The position numbers and the translations under genes were made by a program. Below, piece by piece: positions 7,743 through 14,251 of a stretch of DNA of 43,599 nucleotides. Origin of the DNA: a bacterium HR35 (lineage in GTDB: Bacteria > Patescibacteriota > Minisyncoccia > UBA6257 > HR35); contig BEIL01000005.1 in NCBI GenBank assembly GCA_002898235.1, forward strand, positions 1 through 43,599, in the 5' to 3' direction. Under the pieces are notes generated by a model. It did no database searches and had not been told where the DNA came from. It saw nothing but the letters and a program-made list of their open reading frames with translations. How positions within the stretch are numbered: position 1 is the first letter of the stretch; every line of letters begins with the position of its first letter.

Positions 7743-9191
7743 ATGAAAATTAAATTTTTTAATCAAAAAATGTTTAAGAAAATTTTATTACTTTTACCAT
7801 TTGTTTTAGCGATAGCTAATGTCTCTGCCCAATCTTGCCCTTCTCAAACAACCTATGGTGATACTTGGGCCACTTTAGTTGGTGAAATTCAAGACAATGG
7901 TGGTGATCCTAATATTACTGCTTGGTTTGAATGGGGAACTTCAAGTTTTTCTTTATCTAATAGAACTCCAGATCAAGCTCTTTATGTTCCTAATCCACCT
8001 CAAAGATTTTGTACTACTATATCCGGTCTTCAACCTTGCACTACTTACTATTATCGAGCAGCCTCTCGAAATAGTGGCGGAACAAATTACGGAGCTATTT
8101 ATTCTTTTAGAACAACTTGTAATTTAAATCTTCAAGTTTCTTGTTATGCTTCTCCTAATCCCGCTAATATAGGTCAAACTGTTGTTTTTACAGCTAATGT
8201 TAGTGGTGGAACTGGCTCTTATTCTTATTCTTGGTCAGGAGCTTGCAGTGGTTTTTCTTCAACTTGCTCTCGTTCTTTTTCTTCAGCTGGAACATATACA
8301 GCTACAGTTACTGTTACTTCTGGCAATCAAACTCAATCAGCTTCTTGTTCAGTAAATGTTTCTTCTGGTCCATCTTTCCCTTTGACCATTAATCCTTTCC
8401 AAATCAACCAACCACCTGTTCCTATTATTGCTTTTACACCTGAAGAAATAAGACCAGGTACAATTGTTACTTTTGACGCTTCCAATTCTTATGATCCTGA
8501 TGGAACTATTATAGCTTATGAATGGAGAATTAATAATGAAATTGCTTCTTATAATCGACAATTTTCTCGAGCTTTAGCTTCTGGAATTTATCGAATTAAG
8601 CTTACGGTTACTGATAATCAAGGAGCTTCTAATTCCAAAGAAATCTTAATTTCAGTAGGTAGAACTGTTTTTCTTACAAGAACTCAAACTGTTGTTCGTA
8701 ATGTTCCTCTGATTACTCAAGTTACTAGCCAAGCAAAACTAATTGATTTACTTTTAGATGCTTCCTATCCTGTTTTTGCTTGTCAAAAAAACGAAATCCA
8801 AATAACATTGGTTAATAACACTAACGTCAATCGAAGAGTAACTCTAAGACCAGTAGGAGAAATAGCTAGCTGGTTTAATCCTCAATCTAAAACTTTAATC
8901 TTAAAACCAAGATCAACTAATTTAATAAAATGGGAAGTTAATCCTCCATGCAACATAAAAGCCGGAAATTATGATTTTAACCTCCAAGTAGAAACTCCTG
9001 GTGGTTTTTATAATTTTTCCTCTTTTTTTGAAGTAAAAGAAAAAACAAATTTCCTTTCACCTCTTTTAGGTTTTATAGGAGGAATTTTGTTTAATTGGTG
9101 GTTACTCCTTCTTTTTCTCTTAATCCTTCTTTTGAACGCTTATCTTTGGTATCGAAATCTTAAAAAACAAGAACAAACTAGCCAAGCTTGA
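7743..9191 (+). CDS. Membrane-anchored surface protein with FN3-like, two PKD and NEW3-like domains
   Basis: Function unknown; looks like a surface adhesin or receptor. Signal peptide at about 1-30 (ending ANVSAQ; a second ATG at 7770 would give a more standard signal). Then a fibronectin-like domain (about 31-125), a first PKD domain (about 128-205), a second, more typical PKD domain (about 220-305, with FDASNSYDPDGTI), an Ig-like domain resembling the NEW3 family (about 335-430), one membrane helix near 440-468 and a short basic cytoplasmic tail. Ten cysteines. The first two domains are in the 523-bp repeat shared with 6603-7277. It is the only member of the block with a C-terminal anchor and has its own strong promoter. 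Confidence 0.82.
   Translation: MKIKFFNQKMFKKILLLLPFVLAIANVSAQSCPSQTTYGDTWATLVGEIQDNGGDPNITAWFEWGTSSFSLSNRTPDQALYVPNPPQRFCTTISGLQPCTTYYYRAASRNSGGTNYGAIYSFRTTCNLNLQVSCYASPNPANIGQTVVFTANVSGGTGSYSYSWSGACSGFSSTCSRSFSSAGTYTATVTVTSGNQTQSASCSVNVSSGPSFPLTINPFQINQPPVPIIAFTPEEIRPGTIVTFDASNSYDPDGTIIAYEWRINNEIASYNRQFSRALASGIYRIKLTVTDNQGASNSKEILISVGRTVFLTRTQTVVRNVPLITQVTSQAKLIDLLLDASYPVFACQKNEIQITLVNNTNVNRRVTLRPVGEIASWFNPQSKTLILKPRSTNLIKWEVNPPCNIKAGNYDFNLQVETPGGFYNFSSFFEVKEKTNFLSPLLGFIGGILFNWWLLLLFLLILLLNAYLWYRNLKKQEQTSQA
7833..8355 (+). repeat. Direct repeat, copy 2 (523 bp)
   Basis: Second copy of the repeat at 6693-7215, with two mismatches. One mismatch lies near each end, consistent with a recent duplication or gene-conversion tract limited to the domain-coding part. 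Confidence 0.95.
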
Positions 9192-9223
9192 TTTTTTAAA
9201 TAAAGTTATTTAAAATTCATTTT

Positions 9224-9529
9224 ATGTTAAAGAGAAAACTTCTCTCTCTATTAGTAATTGCTTTACTCATTAGTCCTTCTTTAATTTTATTTACAGATTT
9301 TAAATTTAAAAATGAATTAGTTTTTTTTCTAGATAATAGTGAGTTGCTATTAATCTTTGAAGACTTTTTCTTTAATCCTTTAATTTTATTTATCTTTTTC
9401 TCTCTACCATTAATTTTTCTAATTTTAAAAGGATTTACCTTTTCAGCACATTTTTATCTTAAAGAGACTCCATTTTTTTGTTATTTACTAAATAAAAGTA
9501 ATAATCGCTCTCCTCCCCAATCTAGATAA
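9224..9529 (+). CDS. Small hydrophobic membrane protein, unknown
   Basis: 101 residues rich in Leu, Phe and Ile. An N-terminal hydrophobic segment (MLKRKLLSLLVIALL...) could be a signal or first membrane helix, followed by an acidic stretch and one or two more hydrophobic segments at about 50-72, and a basic Ser/Pro tail. No family recognised. It lies 32 bases after the anchored surface protein on the same strand and may belong with it. Base composition is like the neighbours. It could be a spurious frame, so confidence is moderate. Confidence 0.5.
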   Translation: MLKRKLLSLLVIALLISPSLILFTDFKFKNELVFFLDNSELLLIFEDFFFNPLILFIFFSLPLIFLILKGFTFSAHFYLKETPFFCYLLNKSNNRSPPQSR

Positions 9530-9576
9530 ACTTCAAATTTTTAATATTAGGTCACATTAATTATTTTTTAATTAAA

Positions 9577-10107
9577 ATGAAAAAATATATTCTCTTTCTA
9601 GTCCTAATTTCTCTTTTTATTACTTCTATTTCCTTAGTAAAAGCTCAAACATCAACTTCCACATCAACTTCAACTCCCACATCAACTTCAACTTCCACAT
9701 CAACCCCTACTTCGACTCCAACATCTACATCCACCTCAACATTTCCAACTTTTAAAGCTTGCGTAGGAAGTAAAATTAAAGAATTAGCCAAGGAAAGAAA
9801 TGAAAGAAGAAAGAACCTTTTTGAAGAATATAGAACTAAAATTAAAAATGCAACCTCAACTGAAGTCAAGAAAGAAATTAGAAAAGAACTAAATTCTAAA
9901 TTAAGAGAACTTAATAAATGGTATGCTAGCGAAGTTAAAAAAATAAATTCTCAATGTAAGGAATTTAGAAAAGAAGCGGTTGAAAAAATGAAGACAGAAA
10001 AAAAGCAAATTAAAGAGGAAGTAAAGAAAAAGAAACAAGAACTTAAAAAAATAAGAAAATCAGCCACTTCTACTACTTCAACTTCATCTACTTCAACCAA
10101 TCAATAA
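9577..10107 (+). CDS. Exported Thr/Ser-rich, coiled-coil protein
   Basis: Function unknown. Signal peptide at 1-24 (ending LVKAQ), a low-complexity Thr/Ser/Pro stretch at about 25-52, a highly charged Lys/Glu helical region at about 55-160 likely to form a coiled coil, and a second Thr/Ser tail (TSTTSTSSTSTNQ). Two cysteines, one at each end of the first half of the charged region. The organisation resembles flexible, possibly modified stalks flanking a rod. Its end overlaps the convergent phosphoglycerate mutase gene by 15 bases. Confidence 0.7.
   Translation: MKKYILFLVLISLFITSISLVKAQTSTSTSTSTPTSTSTSTSTPTSTPTSTSTSTFPTFKACVGSKIKELAKERNERRKNLFEEYRTKIKNATSTEVKKEIRKELNSKLRELNKWYASEVKKINSQCKEFRKEAVEKMKTEKKQIKEEVKKKKQELKKIRKSATSTTSTSSTSTNQ
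9649..9740 (+). repeat. Degenerate short tandem repeat encoding Thr/Ser/Pro
   Basis: Repeated ACATCAACTTC-like units with point changes, coding for alternating Thr-Ser with occasional Pro. Units are multiples of three, so length change would keep the frame. A likely site of strain-to-strain length variation. Confidence 0.7.
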
Positions 10108-11295
10108 TCGCCATAATTTTTGGGGTTTAACTAATTCTTGTTTTTTAGCCTCTAATTCACTAATTTCTCTGGGCTGATTTTTGAGTTGGGGATGGTTAAT
10201 AATGATTAAAGGAAGGGAGCCCCAAAGGTGCTTACCGGTAAAAGAGTCGGTTAAATGATCGCCGGTAAGAACAAAAATGGGGCTCTCTTTCTTTAATCTT
10301 AAGTATAAATTTTTGAACCACTTATCAAAAAATTCAAAAAATTCTTTCTTCTTATTTGGTTTTTTATCATGACTAAATTCATCAGCCTCTTTTAAATGAA
10401 CATAAATCAATTCAAAATTTTTAAAATTATTTAAAATACCTTGCCAATAAAATTGATATCTCTTTTCAATTTTTTCTGTTTCGGGTAAAGTCAAAGTTTT
10501 AAATCCCACCAATTTACAACCACCTTTTAAAGCTCCATTTTCAGCTATTACTAATCCATTTTTTATTTTTGTTTTTTTAAAAAAATTCTTTAGTTTAGGC
10601 AATCGAGATCCAGCTTCTCGAGTTAAAAGAAAATTTGCAGGCAAAACTCCTTTTTTAATTCTTAATTTGTTAAAAGGATGAGTGTTTAAAAATTGATGAA
10701 CTTTAATTAAAAAATCCCAAACAATTTTAGCTGTTTTAAGAGATAGTTTATTTTTTTTAAGAGGTTTAATTTTTTTTACTTTTTTACCAATAGAATAAGG
10801 GTCGGAATCAGAAATTTGATCTGATAATTTTTTTCTAAAAATTAAAACACCACGATGACCATAAGTATGATATAAACTAAAAGGAATATCAAATTTAATT
10901 TTTTTATTAACTTCCTCTACTAATTCTTTTAATTTCCAGAAATTTCGACCAGCTCGTCTATCGATAACTTTTAAATTTTCATCAACCGTAGCAAAATCTA
11001 CTCTTAAAGCTAATTCTCCATTTTTAAAAAGAACATCGCTACCTATAGCTTCAAATGGTCCTCGTTTAAATAAATTTGGTTTTAACTTATAACCTAAAAT
11101 TCCTAAATTAGCTAAGCCGGTTACGCTTCTGTTTCCTAATTTAGGCCAGTAATTTTTTTCTAAAGGCAAAAATTGAGCCAGATAAATATTATTAAGAATG
11201 GAATTCAAAAAGGGCTTAAAAGCTAATCTTAAAGGTGTTTGTTTATGAGGTTTATCTCCAAAACCATCAATAACAAAAAAAATTATTCTTGCCAT
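10093..11295 (-). CDS. apgM: 2,3-bisphosphoglycerate-independent phosphoglycerate mutase, archaeal type
   Basis: Interconverts 3- and 2-phosphoglycerate in glycolysis. Member of the alkaline phosphatase superfamily: metal-site stretch FVIDGFGD at the N-terminus, the nucleophile region GNRSVTGLANLGILGY followed by GPFEAIG, and C-terminal metal sites in EADEFSHD and TGDHLTDSF...KH. The GPFEAIG segment and the 400-residue length fit the archaeal ApgM family rather than the longer bacterial GpmI. Start at 11295 lies inside the -35 box of the divergent rpmJ promoter. Its end overlaps the coiled-coil gene. Exact catalytic serine not verified by alignment. Confidence 0.85.
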   Translation of the reverse strand: MARIIFFVIDGFGDKPHKQTPLRLAFKPFLNSILNNIYLAQFLPLEKNYWPKLGNRSVTGLANLGILGYKLKPNLFKRGPFEAIGSDVLFKNGELALRVDFATVDENLKVIDRRAGRNFWKLKELVEEVNKKIKFDIPFSLYHTYGHRGVLIFRKKLSDQISDSDPYSIGKKVKKIKPLKKNKLSLKTAKIVWDFLIKVHQFLNTHPFNKLRIKKGVLPANFLLTREAGSRLPKLKNFFKKTKIKNGLVIAENGALKGGCKLVGFKTLTLPETEKIEKRYQFYWQGILNNFKNFELIYVHLKEADEFSHDKKPNKKKEFFEFFDKWFKNLYLRLKKESPIFVLTGDHLTDSFTGKHLWGSLPLIIINHPQLKNQPREISELEAKKQELVKPQKLWRLLIG

Positions 11296-11318
11296 TTTTA
11301 TTTATTTTATGGTATAAT
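11289..11318 (+). promoter_or_regulatory. Promoter of the rpmJ-rpsM-rpsK-rpsD-rpoA-rplQ operon
   Basis: TTGCCA at 11289-11294, 18 bases, TATAAT at 11313-11318, with TGG directly before it (extended -10). The -35 box overlaps the start codon of the divergent apgM gene. Expected leader about 40 bases before rpmJ. Confidence 0.7.
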
Positions 11319-11362
11319 TAATCAGTTTTGAAGCAGCTCTATTTTTATTTATTCTAAAAACT

Positions 11363-11476
11363 ATGAAAGTTAAACCATCCATTAAAAAAAGGTGCGCTAA
11401 GTGTAAAATAGTTAAAAGAGGGGTTTATCGCTACGTTATTTGCGAAAACCCCAAACATAAACAAAGACAAGGATAA
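11363..11476 (+). CDS. rpmJ: 50S ribosomal protein L36 (zinc form)
   Basis: 37 residues, [20 protein letters not shown] at the start. The four zinc ligands are present: Cys11, Cys14, Cys27 and His32. It sits directly before rpsM, its conserved place in bacteria, and its TAA overlaps the rpsM ATG by one base. Small basic protein of the large subunit, near the peptidyl-transferase side of 23S rRNA. Confidence 0.96.
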   Translation: MKVKPSIKKRCAKCKIVKRGVYRYVICENPKHKQRQG

Positions 11477-11868
11477 TGACAAGAATTGCTGGCGTAGAAC
11501 TTCCTGATAATAAAAGAGTAGTTTTTGCCTTGCCTCGAATTTATGGTATTGGTCTTTCTTTGGCTAAAAGAATCTGTCAAGAAACTAAAATTGATCCTTT
11601 TAAAAGAGTTGGTGAATTAACTCCGGAAGAAATAAATAGAATTGAAAAATTTATTGAAACTAATTTTAAAATCGAGGGTGATTTAAGAAGAGAAATCCAA
11701 GCTAATATTAAAAGGCTGATTGAAATAAACTGCTATCGAGGGGTAAGACATGTTAAAAAACTTCCAGTTAGAGGTCAAAGAACTAGATCTAATGCCAGAA
11801 CTCGCAAAGGTCCAAGAAAAACAGTTGCTACCGGTGCTCGAAGAAAAGCCGGTGCTGGTAAGAGATAA
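11476..11868 (+). CDS. rpsM: 30S ribosomal protein S13
   Basis: Head protein of the small subunit that contacts the P-site tRNA and bridges to the large subunit. Starts [15 protein letters not shown], with the family YGIG helix-hairpin and the C-terminal [17 protein letters not shown] tail. 130 residues, slightly long at the C-terminus. Coupled to rpmJ by TAATG; rpsK begins two bases after the stop. Confidence 0.97.
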   Translation: MTRIAGVELPDNKRVVFALPRIYGIGLSLAKRICQETKIDPFKRVGELTPEEINRIEKFIETNFKIEGDLRREIQANIKRLIEINCYRGVRHVKKLPVRGQRTRSNARTRKGPRKTVATGARRKAGAGKR

Positions 11869-11870
11869 TC

Positions 11871-12317
11871 ATGGGTAAAACAAGAACAAAAATAATTACA
11901 GGAGAGGAAGAAAAAACTAAGTTAACAGAAGAGACTGCTGCTCCTAAAAAAAAGAAATTGAAAAAAGCTTATTTTAAAACTGCTCGAATTTATATTAACT
12001 CTCACTTTAATAATACGATTATTACTTTAACAGATGATAATGGTAATGTAATTGCTTGGTCATCAGCTGGTCATGCAGGTTTAAAAAATACAAAGAAAGG
12101 AACACCCTTTGGAGGTCAAAAAGCAATGGAGGTCCTTTTAGAAAAAATGGCTAATTTTAATATTGATGAGATAAAAGTATTTGTAAAAGGCGTTGGTCCA
12201 GGAAGAGAAGCTGCTCTGAGAGTTTTGTTTAGTAAAAATTTAAATATTATTTCTATTGCCGATATTACTCCTGTTCCCTTTGGAGGTCCAACAAAACCTA
12301 AACCACGCAGAGTTTAA
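11871..12317 (+). CDS. rpsK: 30S ribosomal protein S11
   Basis: Platform protein of the 30S subunit, close to the mRNA exit region. The core begins near residue 38 (ARIYINSHFNNTIITLTD) and runs through GPGREAALRVL to the basic end GGPTKPKPRRV. About 35 extra residues at the N-terminus are rich in Lys, Glu and Thr, so the protein (148) is longer than the usual 125-130. Lies between rpsM and rpsD in the normal order. Confidence 0.96.
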   Translation: MGKTRTKIITGEEEKTKLTEETAAPKKKKLKKAYFKTARIYINSHFNNTIITLTDDNGNVIAWSSAGHAGLKNTKKGTPFGGQKAMEVLLEKMANFNIDEIKVFVKGVGPGREAALRVLFSKNLNIISIADITPVPFGGPTKPKPRRV

Positions 12318-12321
12318 AAAA

Positions 12322-12942
12322 ATGAGATTAGGACCAAAATGTAAATATTGTCGAAGATTTGGAGTGAAATTAGGATTGAATGAGAGATGTTTATCACCGA
12401 AATGTGCTTTGACTAGAAGAAGAACTCGACCAGGGGTTCATGGAAGAAAACCTCATCCTCTTTCTTTGTATGGAAAACAGCTTCAAGAAAAACAAAGATT
12501 GAAATATTTTTATTTAGCTAATGAAAGACAAATGAAAAGATATGTAGAAATGGCTCAAAAAAGTAAAAAATCAGCTCCTGAAGCTCTTTTAGAAATTTTA
12601 GAAAGAAGATTAGATAATGTTATTTGGCGATTAGGTTATACTCCTCATAAAACTCAAGCAAGACAACTTGTTAGCCATGGACATTTTTTAGTTAACGGAA
12701 AAAGAATGAAAATTCCTTCTTATTTAGTGGAACCTGGCGATGTTATCGAAATTAGACCGGGGAGCCGAGATATTAAACCCTTCGAAGATTTAAGCGAAAG
12801 ACTTAAAAATTTTAATCCCCCTTCTTGGTTGGAAATAGATAAAAATACTTTTAAAGCTAAAGTTTTAAGATTGCCTAATTATGAAGAAATTCAACATAAT
12901 TTTGATTTACCTTTAGTTATTGACTTCTATAGTCGTCATTAA
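12322..12942 (+). CDS. rpsD: 30S ribosomal protein S4 (zinc form)
   Basis: Primary 16S rRNA-binding assembly protein. The start at 12322 (MRLGPKCKYCRR) is chosen over the longer frame from 12256 because it lies four bases after rpsK and gives the normal N-terminus. Zinc ligands Cys7, Cys10, Cys23 and Cys28 are present, then the S4 RNA-binding domain (RLDNVIWRLGY, HGHFLVNGKRM). 206 residues, typical length. Confidence 0.96.
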   Translation: MRLGPKCKYCRRFGVKLGLNERCLSPKCALTRRRTRPGVHGRKPHPLSLYGKQLQEKQRLKYFYLANERQMKRYVEMAQKSKKSAPEALLEILERRLDNVIWRLGYTPHKTQARQLVSHGHFLVNGKRMKIPSYLVEPGDVIEIRPGSRDIKPFEDLSERLKNFNPPSWLEIDKNTFKAKVLRLPNYEEIQHNFDLPLVIDFYSRH

Positions 12943-12955
12943 AAATTTATTTAAA

Positions 12956-13654
12956 ATGAGCATTATTAATGATTTAGTTTTACCCGAAAAACCTAAGTTA
13001 GTTTTGTCAGAGGAAAAAAAAGCAACTTTTGAAATAAAACCCCTTTTTCCAGGCTTTGGAGTTACTTTAGGGAATGCTCTTCGAAGAGTTTTGCTTTCAT
13101 CTTTAGTTGGTGCTGCTGTTACTAAAGTAAAAATTGAAAATGTTGAGCATGAATTTAGTACCTTACCAGGTGTTTATGAAGATGTAATTGATGTTCTTTT
13201 AAATCTTAAAAAAATAAGATTTAAATTTAACCTTGATTATCCTGTTGAACTTAAATTAGAAGCTAAAGGAAAAAAGGAAGTTAAAGCTAAAGATATTCAA
13301 CTGGTAGCTGGAGTTGAAATTGTTAATCCCGATCTTTTAATTGCCACTCTTACGAGCGAGGAAGCTGAATTAAAAATGGTTCTGACAGTAGAAAAGGGTA
13401 GGGGTTATGTTTTAGGAGAGAATATTAAGAAAGAGAAACTAGGCATAGGAGAGATAGTTTTAGACGCTAATTTTTCACCAGTAGTTAATGTTAGTTATGA
13501 GGTAGAAAATATAAGATACCTTGAAAGAACAGATTTTAATCTTTTACGAATTACCATTGAGACTGACGGTACAAAAACACCAACCGAAGCCTTGAACGAA
13601 GCTTTAGAAATTTTAATTAACCATTTCGAAGTTTTAAAATTTAAAGAAGCTTAA
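12956..13654 (+). CDS. rpoA: RNA polymerase alpha subunit lacking the C-terminal domain
   Basis: Assembly platform of RNA polymerase. The start at 12956 (MSIINDLVLPEKP) follows rpsD by 13 bases; the longer frame from 12920 would overlap rpsD. The 232 residues cover only the N-terminal domain: dimerisation helix GFGVTLGNALRRVLLSSL, the LPGVYEDV beta-contact segment, and the closing helix TPTEALNEALEILINHF. Most bacterial alphas are 310-340 residues and add a linker and alpha-CTD, which binds UP elements and activators. Here a TAA follows a few residues after the NTD, with rplQ two bases later, so the CTD is really absent, not lost to a nearby frameshift. Confidence 0.95.
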   Translation: MSIINDLVLPEKPKLVLSEEKKATFEIKPLFPGFGVTLGNALRRVLLSSLVGAAVTKVKIENVEHEFSTLPGVYEDVIDVLLNLKKIRFKFNLDYPVELKLEAKGKKEVKAKDIQLVAGVEIVNPDLLIATLTSEEAELKMVLTVEKGRGYVLGENIKKEKLGIGEIVLDANFSPVVNVSYEVENIRYLERTDFNLLRITIETDGTKTPTEALNEALEILINHFEVLKFKEA

Positions 13655-13656
13655 AA

Positions 13657-14007
13657 ATGAGAAAATTAAAAAAAGGAAAAAAGTTTGGTTTAAAGAAAGA
13701 TCAACGAAAAGCTTTTTTAAAAATTTTAGCCCACCATCTTATTATGAATCAAAAAATTAAAACTACTACTCAAAGAGCTAAAGTTTTAAAACAACTAATG
13801 GAAAGATTAATTTCTAAAGCAAAAAAAGGAGATTTAGCTACTTTAAGATATTTATTAGCTCACTTGCCAAAAAAATCTGCTTATAAACTTTTTTATGAAA
13901 TTGCTCCTAAATATCAAGACCGAAATGGAGGTTACTTAAGAGTATTAAAACTACCATTTAGAAGAATTAAAGATAACGCCGAATTAAGCTTAATTGAATT
14001 TGTTTAA
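13657..14007 (+). CDS. rplQ: 50S ribosomal protein L17
   Basis: Large-subunit protein near the exit tunnel. Recognised by the N-terminal KKFGLKKDQRKAFLKILAHHL segment (family GR...R..L..NL), TTQRAKVLKQLMERLISKAKKGD and a C-terminal GGYLRVLKLPFRR. 116 residues, usual length. It follows rpoA as in most bacteria and is followed at once by rpsP. Confidence 0.95.
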   Translation: MRKLKKGKKFGLKKDQRKAFLKILAHHLIMNQKIKTTTQRAKVLKQLMERLISKAKKGDLATLRYLLAHLPKKSAYKLFYEIAPKYQDRNGGYLRVLKLPFRRIKDNAELSLIEFV

Positions 14008-14008
14008 G

Positions 14009-14242
14009 ATGTTAGTTATTCGTTTTCAAAAGGTTGGTAAAAAGAAACAGAAGATTTTAAGGTTAGTTTTACAAGACAAAAGATGGAAACTAAACGGAAA
14101 GGTCATTAAAGTTTTAGGCTGGTGGAATCCTTACCTTAAACAAGGAGAATTTAATAAAGAATTAATTGATTTTTATTTGAAAAATGGAGCTCAATTAAGT
14201 GAAACAGCTAAAAGCATTCTTAAAAAGAATAAAGTTATCTAG
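14009..14242 (+). CDS. rpsP: 30S ribosomal protein S16
   Basis: Early 30S assembly protein. The ATG at 14009 begins MLVIRFQKVGKKKQKILRLV, matching the family start (M.VIRL.R.G.KK.P.YR.V); the ATG at 13994 would add residues inside rplQ. The later GWWNPY segment and ID..YLKNGAQLSETAKSIL helix are typical. 77 residues. It starts one base after the rplQ stop, an unusual neighbour, since rpsP normally sits with trmD. Confidence 0.94.
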   Translation: MLVIRFQKVGKKKQKILRLVLQDKRWKLNGKVIKVLGWWNPYLKQGEFNKELIDFYLKNGAQLSETAKSILKKNKVI

Positions 14243-14251
14243 TTATTTAAC

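Noticed and set aside
6742-8127. Two near-identical small plus-strand frames (6742-6987 and 7879-8127)
   Set aside because: They are shadows of the duplicated fibronectin-like domain; their similarity only reflects the 523-bp DNA repeat.
9649-9740. Short repeated units resembling a CRISPR-like array
   Set aside because: Units are about 6-12 bases, have no regular spacers and encode Thr/Ser/Pro in frame. It is a low-complexity coding tract.
12920-12955. Longer rpoA and, likewise, longer rpsD (12256) and rpsP (13994) frames
   Set aside because: The extra residues overlap the upstream genes and do not match the family N-termini.
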